Shown here: positions 27,809 to 36,450 of the stretch, in pieces
Position numbering within the stretch: the first letter of the stretch is position 1
Layout of the letters: every line of letters begins with the position of its first letter
Source of the DNA: Terriglobia bacterium
Lineage (GTDB): Bacteria > Acidobacteriota > Terriglobia > Terriglobales > Acidobacteriaceae
Length of the DNA stretch: 64,000 bases
Assembly (NCBI GenBank): GCA_020073215.1
Contig: JAIQFO010000001.1
Coordinates: 248,001 to 312,000, forward strand
Direction of reading: 5' to 3'
Notes under the pieces: generated by a model
Seen by the model: the letters and a program-made list of their open reading frames with translations, nothing else
Told to the model about the DNA's origin: nothing
Databases searched by the model: none
Translations under genes and position numbers: made by a program

Positions 27809-28255
27809 ATGTCCGCAAACCGCGTCTCCTACACGCTCGATTCGACGCTGGAGACGGTGAACAACGCGGAAGAGACGGCTGGCCGCATGGCGGCCGAGGC
27901 CGGATTTGACGACGAGGAGATCATGAAGATCTCCATGGCGGTGCGAGAAGCCGCTGTGAATGCCGTTTTGCATGGCAATGCTTACGACCCCAGCAAGAAA
28001 GTTACACTAGCGTTTGAGCGTACCGCCCACGACCTGGTCATAGTCGTCCGCGATCAGGGCAAGGGGCTTGACGCCAGCAGAATCCCGGACCCGCTGGCTC
28101 CGGATAACCTGATGAAGACATCGGGTCGAGGTATTTTCCTGATACGCTCGTTCATGGATGTGGTGGAAATCCACCCCTCCAAAGCGGGCACCGAACTTAG
28201 AATGATCAAGCATGTCCACGGCAACCCCGCGGATTCCAAGGAGGCTCTCCAGTGA
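27809..28255 (+). CDS. RsbW-like anti-sigma factor / serine kinase
   Basis: A 148-residue GHKL-fold ATPase of the anti-sigma regulatory class. The N-box MAVREAAVNAVLHGNAY, the G1-type VRDQGKGLD and GRGIFLIRSFMD are visible. Such proteins bind a sigma factor or phosphorylate a STAS antagonist. It overlaps the STAS gene by four bases, the standard RsbW-RsbV partner arrangement, although the order is kinase first. No sigma factor gene is in the window, so the target is unknown. Confidence 0.92.
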   Translation: MSANRVSYTLDSTLETVNNAEETAGRMAAEAGFDDEEIMKISMAVREAAVNAVLHGNAYDPSKKVTLAFERTAHDLVIVVRDQGKGLDASRIPDPLAPDNLMKTSGRGIFLIRSFMDVVEIHPSKAGTELRMIKHVHGNPADSKEALQ

Positions 28256-28599
28256 GCATGAAGTCCAGTACTCGTCAGGTGGATGGCGTCACGATCGTCG
28301 ACCTCAGCGGCCGGATCACCCTCGGCGAAGGCAGCGTGATTCTGCGCGAAACCGTGCGCGACCTGGTTTCCAAGGGCCAGAAAAAGATCCTGCTGAACCT
28401 CGCCGACGTAAACTATATCGACAGTTCCGGTATTGGCGAACTCGTCAGTGCCTTCACGACTTGCAAGAACCAGAGCGGCGAACTCAAACTGCTTAACCTT
28501 ACCAAGAAAGTGCACGACCTGCTGCAGATCACGAAACTCTACACCGTCTTCGATGTGAAAGACGACGAAGCAGTGGCCGTGAAGTCTTTCGGCAAGTAG
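28252..28599 (+). CDS. STAS-domain anti-sigma factor antagonist (RsbV-like)
   Basis: A 115-residue STAS protein that would bind the kinase encoded just before it. YIDSSGIGELV holds the serine that partner kinases phosphorylate. GTG at 28252 is preceded by AAGGAGG at 28238-28244; an in-frame ATG six bases on is also possible. Translation is probably coupled to the kinase gene. Confidence 0.92.
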   Translation: MSMKSSTRQVDGVTIVDLSGRITLGEGSVILRETVRDLVSKGQKKILLNLADVNYIDSSGIGELVSAFTTCKNQSGELKLLNLTKKVHDLLQITKLYTVFDVKDDEAVAVKSFGK

Positions 28600-28802
28600 A
28601 CGCGCGCGGGAAGCCTGGCACGCCGGTCTCATACCCGGCACTCCACCCGAGCCCGCCAAAAATTCGGCGTGCTCGGGCCCCCGGGGCGCTTCTGTTCCTT
28701 TTTCGGGAAAGGGCCGCGAGATTTTTCGTTCTACTCCGCGTAGGACTTCTCCTCCACGCCTAGAATGAAACTGAGGATGCACTCTTCCGCGCCTCAGTCA
28801 CC

Positions 28803-29336
28803 ATGCGTTTTCGAATTCTGACTTTCCTGGCCGTAACTGTTCTTGTTGCCGTTCTTACCATGAACGGCGTTGGCTTCGCGCGCAATGCTCCCAAGCATGA
28901 CTGCGTCTCTTTCGCCGAAGCGAGCCAGCATGTGGGCACGACCCAGTGCGTCAGCGGAACCGTGCTGCACGTGGACGAGGGTGGCAACGGCCTCACGTTC
29001 CTCAACTTCTGCCAAGACGCCAAGGCGTGTCCCTTCACAGTGATTGTGTTGCCAGACGACCTCAGAAAAGTGGGTGACATTCGCCAACTCGAAGGCCGGC
29101 AGATTGAAATCAAGGGCACGATCGAGGACCACGAGGGGCGCGCGGGGATCACCTTGCGCCACACCCAACAACTCGGCGAAGCGGCGTTCCTCGTGATTCC
29201 TGCCGTGCCCACGGAATACGACGTCGAGCGCCGGGGCCACTACAGTGCAGGGAGGGCCACCCGTCACAAGGCCAAGAAGAAACATACCAAGCAAGGCCGG
29301 CCGGTTTCGATCGAAGATCCGGAAGAGCCGCAATAA
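28803..29336 (+). CDS. secreted OB-fold-like small protein
   Basis: A 177-residue protein with a signal peptide (RILTFLAVTVLVAVLTMNGVGFA). The mature part VSFAEASQHVGTTQCVSGTVLHV ... IEIKGTIEDHEGRAGITLRH looks like a small beta-barrel of the OB type found in secreted nucleic-acid-binding-like domains. It has three to four cysteines that could form disulfides, and a basic lysine-rich C-terminus. No neighbour explains its role. It converges on the beta-barrel gene at 29393. Confidence 0.7.
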   Translation: MRFRILTFLAVTVLVAVLTMNGVGFARNAPKHDCVSFAEASQHVGTTQCVSGTVLHVDEGGNGLTFLNFCQDAKACPFTVIVLPDDLRKVGDIRQLEGRQIEIKGTIEDHEGRAGITLRHTQQLGEAAFLVIPAVPTEYDVERRGHYSAGRATRHKAKKKHTKQGRPVSIEDPEEPQ

Positions 29337-29372
29337 AAAAGGCTGCTTTAAGCCTGGTGGCCCAAAGCAGCC
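29335..29372 (-). terminator. intrinsic terminator of the small beta-barrel gene
   Basis: GGCTGCTTT (29341-29349) pairs perfectly with AAAGCAGCC (29364-29372). On the minus strand the stem is followed by TTTTTT. It sits between two convergent genes and may also stop plus-strand transcripts, though no T-run follows in that direction. Confidence 0.8.
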
Positions 29373-29392
29373 CCTTGTCACCGGTCAAAGAC

Positions 29393-29902
29393 CTAAAAGC
29401 GAAACACGACGCCGGTGGAAAGTCTGACGTTCTTGCTGGAGTTGGCGCCGGACACGTGATAGTAGACCCAGTCCACTTGACCGCGCAGGGCCACCAGTTT
29501 GCTCATTTTGACATCCGCTCCTCCGCCGTACAGCATCGTGAAACCATTAAGAGACGCCGAGGCGCCGCCTGCCGACCCCACAAAATGAGCCCCGCCGAAT
29601 AGCGCATGAACGAATGGATTCACCGTGCCCTCATGATTCAAGTTGAGTACAGGCCCTCCGGTGTACGAGTACACCTTGAAATCAATGCCACCGATCGTTT
29701 TGTAGGAGCCGCTAAAGTCTCCTGTGATTCCAAACGCCTTGTTAACGTTACCTGTCACTGAAGCGTTCCAGCCATTGAAGTTTTCGCCCTCAGAATGCAG
29801 GAATTGATAACCGCCGAACACCTCCGCTTTGGGATACTCTTGCGCCACTAATGGGATCGAAAAGAAACCCACAAAAAGAACTAGAATTAGAAACTTTTTC
29901 AC
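29393..29902 (-). CDS. small outer-membrane beta-barrel protein
   Basis: 169 residues with a signal peptide (MKKFLILVLFVGFFSIPLVAQ) followed by alternating amphipathic strands (AEVFGGYQFLHSEG, VNPFVHALFGGAHF, LSTGVVFRF). It ends in phenylalanine as outer-membrane barrels do. It resembles OmpA-like/porin-family eight-strand barrels. TCTCCTTT upstream on the plus strand reads as an AAAGGAGA ribosome binding site for the ATG at 29902. Confidence 0.85.
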   Translation of the reverse strand: MKKFLILVLFVGFFSIPLVAQEYPKAEVFGGYQFLHSEGENFNGWNASVTGNVNKAFGITGDFSGSYKTIGGIDFKVYSYTGGPVLNLNHEGTVNPFVHALFGGAHFVGSAGGASASLNGFTMLYGGGADVKMSKLVALRGQVDWVYYHVSGANSSKNVRLSTGVVFRF

Positions 29903-30089
29903 ACTTTTCTCCTTTGCGAAATTTAACTCGGACTGTCGCCCCTTAATGCCAGGGCTGCCTGTTCCATTCTTAACAAGCTGCGCGCCGTACTCGTCTGTAT
30001 GAAATGCGTTTTGCAGCGCACGTTATAGTAGAAACCGGCATTGAGAAAACTGCACATTACATGTGACACTGACCGATAGATAGTGTTGT

Positions 30090-30140
30090 TATGTCTAGAC
30101 ATAGGAAAACCTCGTCACGGTTACTCGTGACCTAGGTCAC
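30090..30140. promoter_or_regulatory. cluster of perfect palindromes
   Basis: TATGTCTAGACATA at 30090-30103 and GTGACCTAGGTCAC at 30127-30140 are perfect 14-base palindromes. GTCACG (30114-30119) also pairs with CGTGAC (30126-30131). They lie between the 3' end of the glycosyltransferase gene and the upstream region of the barrel gene, so operators or a terminator are both possible. Confidence 0.45.
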
Positions 30141-31414
30141 ACTAAGCCCTTGCGCAGTTCTTCCAGCGCATACTTCGTCCCCCGCCACACGATGCCGTCA
30201 TTCGAGAAGGTGTGGATCATGGAGCGCAGCAGGGTGTACATGAACAGGTTGCTGCTGACCGGATGCAGAAAGAAGTAATACGCGGGAACGGCCGACCTGG
30301 CGGACATGCCGTAATAAATCAGAAACAGCGAAGCGAGTGCGACGGCGTAAGGAACTCGCGCCCAGCCGTGTGCCATCCAGACGCCAAGGAATGGCCCGAG
30401 ATTCAGAAAACCCAGTCCCACGATGCAAACCACGGTTCGCGGCCACTGAAAGGAAAGCACTGCAAAGAAGTTCTTAGTGAGATTGTTGACGATGCCGAAA
30501 GCTCCCTTGGCCCAGTGAAGCGAAATCAGGTCTTCCCCAAACACGTTGCGCTGGGCGAAGCCCGCGTTCTTGACCACCTTGCCGAGCTTCATGTCGTCGA
30601 GCACTTCCATGCGTAAGGCTCGATAGGTGCCGACCGCGTCATAGACCGAGCGCCGGACCAGGTTGAAAGCGCCCACGCCCATGTGGTCCCGCGCTTTGGG
30701 ATCGGCTACTTTCCAGGGACGGTGTCCGAAAACGAAAAGCGCCTGGAAGAAGGCGATCATCATTCTCTCGCCCGGCCGCTTCATGATCATGCGCGGGAAC
30801 AGGACGACGTGATCGGCTCGCTCGGCTTCGGCATAGGCAATGGCGCGCCGCAGGGAATCGGGCTTGAAGCGCACATCGGCGTCGGTGAATAGTAACCAGT
30901 CGCCTCTCGCCTGCTGGCCGGCTGTCCACATGGCGTGGGTTTTGCCTAGCCAGCCGGCGGGCAGTTCTGTAATGTGGATCGCCTTGAGCGGTGCCGCGCA
31001 GACGCTCCCCTCCACTGCGCTCAGGGCCTGCTTGTCCGCGCCTGTCTGCGGTGCGGGTACTGCCGGCACGCGGGCGGGGGTACCCGCGCCACGCGGGCTC
31101 GCTGAGGCCGCAACCTCATCCATGATCTGACCGGTGCGATCCGTCGAGCGATCGTTAACGGCAATGATTTCGTAGTTGGAGTACTCAAGCGCCAGCAACT
31201 GCGTCAGCGTCTCGCGGATATGTTCTTCTTCGTTGCGCGCGGGAACAATGATGCTGACTCCAGGCTCGCCGTTTGGAGTCGCCGGGGTGCGATCCCATTC
31301 GGGACGCGCGATATCGGTGATACGCGGCATGCCGAACGCCGCTTCCACGATGCGCGAGAACCAGGCCAGTGCCAGGATGCCGCCTGCAATCCAGTGAACG
31401 GTTTGCCAATGCAT
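30137..31414 (-). CDS. family 2 glycosyltransferase, membrane-anchored
   Basis: 425 residues from the ATG at 31414; it starts five bases after the MFS stop, so the two are an operon. An N-terminal hydrophobic helix is followed by a GT2 domain: VSIIVPARNEEEHI, IAVNDRSTDRT, LLFTDADVRF and the acceptor-side LRMEVLDDMKLG. Three to four transmembrane helices end the protein (CIVGLGFLNLGPFLGVW and others). It recalls HpnB/CrtQ-type glycosyltransferases, and hpn genes lie 7 kb away, but I would not assign a substrate. Residues about 100-140 form a Pro/Ala/Gly-rich insert with no place in the GT2 fold; its DNA resembles intergenic repeats. Confidence 0.86.
   Translation of the reverse strand: MHWQTVHWIAGGILALAWFSRIVEAAFGMPRITDIARPEWDRTPATPNGEPGVSIIVPARNEEEHIRETLTQLLALEYSNYEIIAVNDRSTDRTGQIMDEVAASASPRGAGTPARVPAVPAPQTGADKQALSAVEGSVCAAPLKAIHITELPAGWLGKTHAMWTAGQQARGDWLLFTDADVRFKPDSLRRAIAYAEAERADHVVLFPRMIMKRPGERMMIAFFQALFVFGHRPWKVADPKARDHMGVGAFNLVRRSVYDAVGTYRALRMEVLDDMKLGKVVKNAGFAQRNVFGEDLISLHWAKGAFGIVNNLTKNFFAVLSFQWPRTVVCIVGLGFLNLGPFLGVWMAHGWARVPYAVALASLFLIYYGMSARSAVPAYYFFLHPVSSNLFMYTLLRSMIHTFSNDGIVWRGTKYALEELRKGLV
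31000..31105 (-). repeat. repeat-derived in-frame insert in the glycosyltransferase gene
   Basis: The coding stretch has the word TGCGCTCAGGGCCTGC and a palindromic GGGTAC-rich part. It encodes a low-complexity loop ending QALSAVEGS between the NDRSTDRT and ITELPAGWLGK blocks of the GT2 domain. A related word (GCCCTGAGCGAAG) lies intergenically at about 62586. Confidence 0.55.
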
Positions 31415-31418
31415 TCTG

Positions 31419-32696
31419 CTAGGAAGATGCTCCTGAGGGAACTTGCGACGGCGCCGATTCCTCGCGGATCCGCATGGGCGGCGCAAATCGCATGCCATAG
31501 AACAGTATGGCAGAAGAGAGCGTGATCGCGACGACCGGCCCCAGAAAAGCAAGTTCCAGCGAGTACTTGTCGGAAATGTAGCCGATGAGAGCGGCCGATG
31601 GCACATCGCCGAAGAGGTGGAAGATGAAAATGTTTGCGGCCAGGGCCGCTGCGCGGACGTGCGGTCCAACGGAACTGATCACGGCGGCGTTCAGTGGGCC
31701 GGTGTTCAGCAGCAGCAAGAATTCCGAAACGAAGATGCCGACGATCATGGGCCTGCCGCTGGCGAACAAAGCGATGCACATGGCCGGAATGCCCAACCCA
31801 AGGCTGACGGCGGAGACCAGGTAGTGGGCCGACTTGGTTCGCCGCAGCACACGATCGGAGATCCAGCCGCCCGCCAGAGACGCGACCAGCCCGTTCACCA
31901 GAGTGCTCAGGCCAAAAACGAGGCCCGCCTCCCCCAGGCTGTAACCATGCGCGCGGTGCAGAAAGGTTGGCATCCAGACCTGGAGTCCGCCGAGCGCGAA
32001 CGTCATCATTGCCATGCCAAAGGTGGCGGTGAGGAATGCGGGATTGCGGAACAAGCTTCTTAGCGTGTCCCGCTCGGGAACCTTGCTCTCGGCCGGATCG
32101 AATTGGCCGAGCTCCGGCTCGGGAATCAACAGAAGCAGCAAGGCGAGCAGAACTCCGGGTGCGGCGCCCACGTAGAATGGAGCGCGCCAGCCGTACTTTG
32201 GACCCATGTACCCGCCCAGCAGGTACCCCAGCGCGGTTCCGACCGGGATGGCGAGATAAAACACTCCCATGACCCGCCCTCGTTTCTCGGGCGGGAACAT
32301 GTCCGCGACAAAAGTGGGAGAAAGAATGACGAAGCTGGCTTCACCGATGCCGACCAGGGTATGACGAATGAGCAGTTCATCAAAGTTCTTGGTGAAGGCG
32401 GTGAGGAGAGTCGCGAAGCTCCACACCAGGGCGCCGATGACGATAACGCGCTTGCGCGAGAAACGCAGCGAAAGCGGCCCCATGAAAGGCGCCGCGCACA
32501 TGTAGAAGATGAAAAAGACGGTCGTGAGCAGGCCGAACGCCAGGTCGCTGCGATGGAACTCGGCCTTAACCAGATCCTGAACCGCGAACAACACGGAGCG
32601 GTCGATGTAATTGAGCAAATTCAGCGCCGTCAGCAGCGCCAGCGCCGTTCGAGGATAGAGTTTTGCCGCGGGCACGGGGTCGAGAGAATATAACAC
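31419..32696 (-). CDS. MFS transporter (spinster/anion-symporter-like)
   Basis: 425 residues and about twelve transmembrane helices. LNYIDRSVLFAVQDLV in helix 1, GEASFVILSPTFVADMFPPEKRGRVMG and PVGTALGYLLGG are typical of the spinster-like MFS branch. The start is a GTG at 32696 without a clear ribosome binding site; a GTG 21 bases in is an alternative. Operon with the downstream glycosyltransferase. Substrate unknown; spinster proteins are often associated with lipid or sugar-lipid traffic, which would fit a lipid glycosyltransferase (inference). Confidence 0.85.
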   Translation of the reverse strand: MLYSLDPVPAAKLYPRTALALLTALNLLNYIDRSVLFAVQDLVKAEFHRSDLAFGLLTTVFFIFYMCAAPFMGPLSLRFSRKRVIVIGALVWSFATLLTAFTKNFDELLIRHTLVGIGEASFVILSPTFVADMFPPEKRGRVMGVFYLAIPVGTALGYLLGGYMGPKYGWRAPFYVGAAPGVLLALLLLLIPEPELGQFDPAESKVPERDTLRSLFRNPAFLTATFGMAMMTFALGGLQVWMPTFLHRAHGYSLGEAGLVFGLSTLVNGLVASLAGGWISDRVLRRTKSAHYLVSAVSLGLGIPAMCIALFASGRPMIVGIFVSEFLLLLNTGPLNAAVISSVGPHVRAAALAANIFIFHLFGDVPSAALIGYISDKYSLELAFLGPVVAITLSSAILFYGMRFAPPMRIREESAPSQVPSGASS

Positions 32697-32723
32697 GGCC
32701 GGTGGCTGACCCGGAGTCTGGTC

Positions 32724-32763
32724 ATAACGATTGACATTATTAATGCTTGCCGTTATTATAACG
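32724..32763 (+). promoter_or_regulatory. higBA promoter with overlapping operator
   Basis: TTGACA (32731-32736), 17 bases, TATTAT (32754-32759). The start codon GTG is at 32766, so the mRNA probably begins at or near the start codon. CGTTAT and ATAACG form an inverted repeat at 32751-32763 over the -10 box, and a further ATAACG half-site lies at 32724-32729. A HigA operator is likely. Confidence 0.75.
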
Positions 32764-32765
32764 AA

Positions 32766-33041
32766 GTGATCAAGACTTTCGCCAACAAAGAGACGGCGGA
32801 AATCTGGAGAACCGGCAAAACCAAGGGCGCGCCGCCAGCCAGTGTGACGAAACGGAAGCTAGCCATGCTCGAGGCTGCCCTGACGCTAGACGACTTAAAA
32901 GTTCCGCCCGGCAACCGGCTGGAGAAACTGCACGGTAATCGGCAGGCGCAGCTCAGCATACGAATTAACGATCAGTACAGATATTGCTTCGCATGGCATG
33001 CACCGGATGCTTACGATGTGGAAATCACGGATTATCGTTGA
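32766..33041 (+). CDS. higB: HigB-type toxin (RelE superfamily mRNA interferase)
   Basis: 91 residues with the family pattern MIKTFANKETAEIW, a Lys/Leu-rich middle helix, PPGNRLEKLHGNRQAQLSIRINDQYRYCF and the C-terminal YDVEITDYR. HigB proteins cut mRNA on the ribosome. Toxin-first order with higA starting 12 bases after the stop fits the HigBA type. A near-consensus promoter lies so close that the transcript is probably leaderless. Confidence 0.93.
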   Translation: MIKTFANKETAEIWRTGKTKGAPPASVTKRKLAMLEAALTLDDLKVPPGNRLEKLHGNRQAQLSIRINDQYRYCFAWHAPDAYDVEITDYR

Positions 33042-33052
33042 GGCTGATTAGC

Positions 33053-33373
33053 ATGAGCATTGTCAGAAAAGGCACACCAAACTGGAAAGTTCATCCTGGC
33101 GAAATCCTGCGCGAGGAGTTCATGAAGCCATTGAGCATATCCGCCTACGAGTTGGCAAAACGGCTGCACGTACCCGCGCCTCGCGTCAACGACATTGTTC
33201 TGGAACGGCGTGGGGTCAGCGCCGACACCGCTGTCCGCTTGTCCCGCTTCTTCGGAACGACCGAACAGTTTTGGCTGAACTTGCAGGGAGCCTACGAAAT
33301 CAGCCGCGTCAAAGCTGAGCACGCGGGCGAGATCGAACTCATCAAGCCACGAGCAGCAGCCGCCTCTCGCTAA
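33053..33373 (+). CDS. higA: HigA-type antitoxin (XRE family)
   Basis: 106 residues from the ATG at 33053. A longer in-frame start at 32984 would overlap higB and adds non-family residues. The HTH is visible as SISAYELAKRLHVPAPRVNDIVLERRGVSADTA, preceded by WKVHPGEILREEFMKP, the signature of the HigA/VapI group. It should neutralise HigB and repress the promoter at 32.7 kb. Confidence 0.94.
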   Translation: MSIVRKGTPNWKVHPGEILREEFMKPLSISAYELAKRLHVPAPRVNDIVLERRGVSADTAVRLSRFFGTTEQFWLNLQGAYEISRVKAEHAGEIELIKPRAAAASR

Positions 33374-33400
33374 CGCCGTGTGAGGTTGAGTTCCGGATCC

Positions 33401-33465
33401 AGCCCCTGAAGGGGGCGCGGGATTCCGGAACTTTTGGCATCGCTAAAGCGACGCCCTGATACGAA
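33401..33465. repeat. dispersed intergenic repeat, family A copy
   Basis: AGCCCCTGAAGGGGGC at one end, GGCATCGCTAAAGCGACGCC in the second half, ending CCCTGATACGAA. It lies between higA and queF, which converge here. Confidence 0.7.
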
Positions 33466-33501
33466 TCCCTCTACCACTCTTCACTTCCGGAATCCCGCTT
33501 T

Positions 33502-33909
33502 CTACTTCTGACTCTTCTTCACCCGCGGCCACCGCGCGATCACCACCGTCGAAATCCCACCGCGCGGACGGAACTCGCCTTTTACTTCGGCCCACACCGG
33601 CTTGGCCCAGTGGACAACGTCCTCCAACACCTGGTTCACGATGTTCTCCTGGAAGATGCCGAGGTTTCGATACGCCTGCAGATATTCTTTTAACGACCTC
33701 AACTCGAGGCAGCGGCGGTCGGGCACGTAGCGGATCACGATGTTGCCAAAGTCCGGCAAGCCAGTCTTGGGGCAGACCGACGTGAATTCGGGATCGTCCA
33801 CCACAATTTCGTAGGCGGGAAACTGGTTGGGCCAGGTCTCGATTTCGGGAAACTTGTGATCGAGCCCGGCGCTGGCGTGCTCGTCGGTATAGCGGCGCGG
33901 TTTCGGCAT
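33502..33909 (-). CDS. queF: NADPH-dependent preQ0 reductase
   Basis: Reduces 7-cyano-7-deazaguanine to preQ1 in queuosine synthesis. 135 residues, the short unimodular type. Catalytic C46 lies in FTSVCPKTGLPDFG, with the aspartate at D53, and the QueF motif region appears as CLELRSLKEYLQAYR. No other queuosine genes are in the window and no preQ1 riboswitch is apparent upstream. Confidence 0.95.
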   Translation of the reverse strand: MPKPRRYTDEHASAGLDHKFPEIETWPNQFPAYEIVVDDPEFTSVCPKTGLPDFGNIVIRYVPDRRCLELRSLKEYLQAYRNLGIFQENIVNQVLEDVVHWAKPVWAEVKGEFRPRGGISTVVIARWPRVKKSQK

Positions 33910-34097
33910 GGCCTATTGTAGCGAGCCTCGCTGGGGGCCCGCAAAATTCCACGGCCCAAAATTCCGCGATCTAAACTGCGCAATCCGGCCGGTGCAAATG
34001 GGGGTCGCGGCGCATCCAATCAGGTAGCCCGAAGTAAGCTTTTTGCCTGCCTGGTACCCGGCTTGGGTGGTACATTGAAGCTTACGCCTTTCTCTGT

Positions 34098-35342
34098 ATG
34101 CCACTGAATGGAAACAGTTCAGCACGCCCGCCTCGGCGCTGGTGGATGACCGCGCTTGCCATCCTGGGGGCGGTGATCGTGATGGCGGCGTTTGTCTCCC
34201 ATCGCGATGATGGGGTGCCGGTGCGGACCGCCGTGGTCGAGCAGAGCAACATTCGCAGCATGGTTTCCACCAACGGAAAAATTGAGCCGGTCAATAACTT
34301 TGAGGCCCACGCTCCGATCTCGACCAGTGTCCGGCGCGTTCTGGTCAAGGAGGGCGATCATGTAAAGAAGGGTCAACTCCTGGTCGTTCTGGATGACGCC
34401 GACGCACGGGCACAAGCGGCTCGCGCCCAAACGCAAATGAAAGGCGCACAGGCCGACCTGAGCGCCGCGGAACGCGGCGGGAACCGGGAAGAAATGCTGA
34501 GTCTGGATGCGCAACTGGTCAAGGCCGGCACCGACCGAGATTCCGCACAGCGGACTTTGGACGCGCTGAAGAAACTAGCGTCTCAGGGTGCGGCCTCGGC
34601 GGGAGAAGTGCGAGATGCGGAAGATACTCTGGCCCGCGCCGACGCCCAACTCACCTTTCTCCGGCAAAAACGGACGAAGCGATATTCGCATGCGGAGATA
34701 GCGCACGTCGAAGCGCAGGGGACTGAGGCCCAGGCCTCCTACGATGCGGCGCAGGATGTGCTGGCGAAATCGAATGTCCGCGCCCCGTTTGATGGCATCG
34801 TGTATTCGCTGCCCGCGAAGCAAGGCGGTTTCGTCGCGGCCGGAGATCTTCTACTGCAGTTGGCCGATCTGCGAACGGTGATGGTCCGCGCTTTCGTCGA
34901 TGAACCCGACGTGGCCAGGCTGGTTCCGGGAAATCCGATCGAGATTACCTGGGACGCCGTCCCTGGGAGGGTGTGGCTGGCCACGGTGACTAGCATCCCA
35001 TCAACGGTGAAGTTGCGCGGTTCGCGCAACGTCGGCGAGACCACCAGCATCGTAGATAACAAGGACTTGAAGCTCTTGCCCAATATCAACGTGGGAGTAA
35101 CGATCGTCGCCGCCGAGCACGACAACGTGCTGGTGGTACCGCGCGAGGCAGTACGAATGGACGATTCCAAACCTTATGTCTTGCTGGTGGCGGGCCACGA
35201 ACTCAAGCGCCGGAATGTGGAGACTTCCCTTTCCAATCTCACGCAGGTCGAAATCACGAGCGGCCTCTCCGCCAAGGACGTCATCGCGATCAACTCGTCA
35301 AATGGCAAACCGATCGGCGACCGGACGCAGGTCAAGTTTTAG
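34098..35342 (+). CDS. HlyD/MacA-type periplasmic adaptor subunit
   Basis: 414 residues with one N-terminal membrane anchor (MTALAILGAVIVMAAFV). A lipoyl-like half (VRRVLVKEGDHVKKGQLLVVLDD) is followed by a long coiled-coil hairpin (about residues 110-220). The second lipoyl half is VRAPFDGIVYSLPAKQGGFVAAGD, and beta-barrel/membrane-proximal domains end the protein. It would bridge an inner-membrane pump and TolC. The next two genes run in the same direction, but no ABC or RND permease is present, so the pump partner must lie elsewhere. Confidence 0.88.
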   Translation: MPLNGNSSARPPRRWWMTALAILGAVIVMAAFVSHRDDGVPVRTAVVEQSNIRSMVSTNGKIEPVNNFEAHAPISTSVRRVLVKEGDHVKKGQLLVVLDDADARAQAARAQTQMKGAQADLSAAERGGNREEMLSLDAQLVKAGTDRDSAQRTLDALKKLASQGAASAGEVRDAEDTLARADAQLTFLRQKRTKRYSHAEIAHVEAQGTEAQASYDAAQDVLAKSNVRAPFDGIVYSLPAKQGGFVAAGDLLLQLADLRTVMVRAFVDEPDVARLVPGNPIEITWDAVPGRVWLATVTSIPSTVKLRGSRNVGETTSIVDNKDLKLLPNINVGVTIVAAEHDNVLVVPREAVRMDDSKPYVLLVAGHELKRRNVETSLSNLTQVEITSGLSAKDVIAINSSNGKPIGDRTQVKF

Positions 35343-36308
35343 ATGATGACACGCACTTCCAGAGTCTTTCTCGTTTTCCTCACTCTGCTTGCCTCGTTGA
35401 ACGCCAGCGTAGCGGATTCGGCCAAGGACATGCTGGCGGCCGGCTGCATCGATAAAGCCATCGCCGAATTGAACGGCCATCTCGCGTCGGCGCCGACGGA
35501 CGCGGAATCGGCGAACCTGCTGTGCCGCGCTTACTTCGCGGTCGACGATTGGGACCGGGCGGAGTCTTCCTGCCGAAAAGCCGTGTCGCTCGATCCGGGC
35601 AACGGGCGATTCCATCTCTGGCTGGGGCGCGTGTATGGCGAAAAGGCGGATCGCGCCAATTTCCTGAGCGCCGCGAGCCTGGCGGGAAAGGTCCGCGGAG
35701 AGTTCGAGCGCGCAGTGCAACTGAATCCGAAAGATGTGGATGCCCGGCTCGATCTGGCGGAGTTCTACCTGGAAGCGCCCGGCATCGTGGGCGGGGGCGA
35801 GCAGAAGGCCCGCGAGCAAGCGCGGTTGATCGCAACCATGGACTCGGGCCGTGAACACTGGGTTTACGCCCGCATCGCCGAAAAGAACAAAGACGCTGCC
35901 GCCGCGGAACGGGAATATCGCCAGTACATTGATCTCAGCAGGGGGGACGCGGAAGCGTGGTTGAACCTGGCGCTGTTTTTCCGCCACCAGAAGCGCTATG
36001 ACGAAATGGAGCAAGCCATCGTCAAGCTCAGCCAGGCGCCGACGACCAAACTTGAGGTTCTGGAGGAAGCTTCCGGCATGTTGTATCGCACCGGGCGAAG
36101 GTATCCTTTCGCCATGGAGCTGCTGCATCGGTATCTCGCCACAGGGCCAGTGGAAGCGGCTCCGGCGCACAAAGCTCACTATCTCCTCGGCACACTACTG
36201 GAAAAGCAAGGCGATAAAGAAGGCGCGGCGCGCGAGTATCGCGCCTCCCTGGCCTTGTTCCGAAGCTACGACATGGCCCAGCAAGCGCTCAATCGAGTTG
36301 TCCACTGA
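35343..36308 (+). CDS. secreted TPR-repeat protein
   Basis: 321 residues, starting on the base after the adaptor stop (an ATG three bases later is also possible). Signal peptide (VFLVFLTLLASLNASVA), then TPR helices (AIAELNGHLASAPTDAESANLLCRAYFAVDDWDRAE and later repeats) to the C-terminus. Tight spacing suggests co-translation with the adaptor; probable periplasmic accessory of the export set. Confidence 0.82.
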   Translation: MMTRTSRVFLVFLTLLASLNASVADSAKDMLAAGCIDKAIAELNGHLASAPTDAESANLLCRAYFAVDDWDRAESSCRKAVSLDPGNGRFHLWLGRVYGEKADRANFLSAASLAGKVRGEFERAVQLNPKDVDARLDLAEFYLEAPGIVGGGEQKAREQARLIATMDSGREHWVYARIAEKNKDAAAAEREYRQYIDLSRGDAEAWLNLALFFRHQKRYDEMEQAIVKLSQAPTTKLEVLEEASGMLYRTGRRYPFAMELLHRYLATGPVEAAPAHKAHYLLGTLLEKQGDKEGAAREYRASLALFRSYDMAQQALNRVVH

Positions 36309-36450
36309 GGATGGCAAGAATCCCTCGCGCAGAGTGGCATCCCCAATGACTTTCCGAAGCTACTGCGCCATTGGCGTCCGGCGCACTACAATTTGTGCGT
36401 CGCGGCGGAGCCGCGGCCTGATCCCTGGGAAAAGTCGGACGTCGATGCCC

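Noticed and set aside
33910-34097. preQ1 riboswitch upstream of queF
   Set aside because: The expected short hairpin and A-rich tail pattern is not present.
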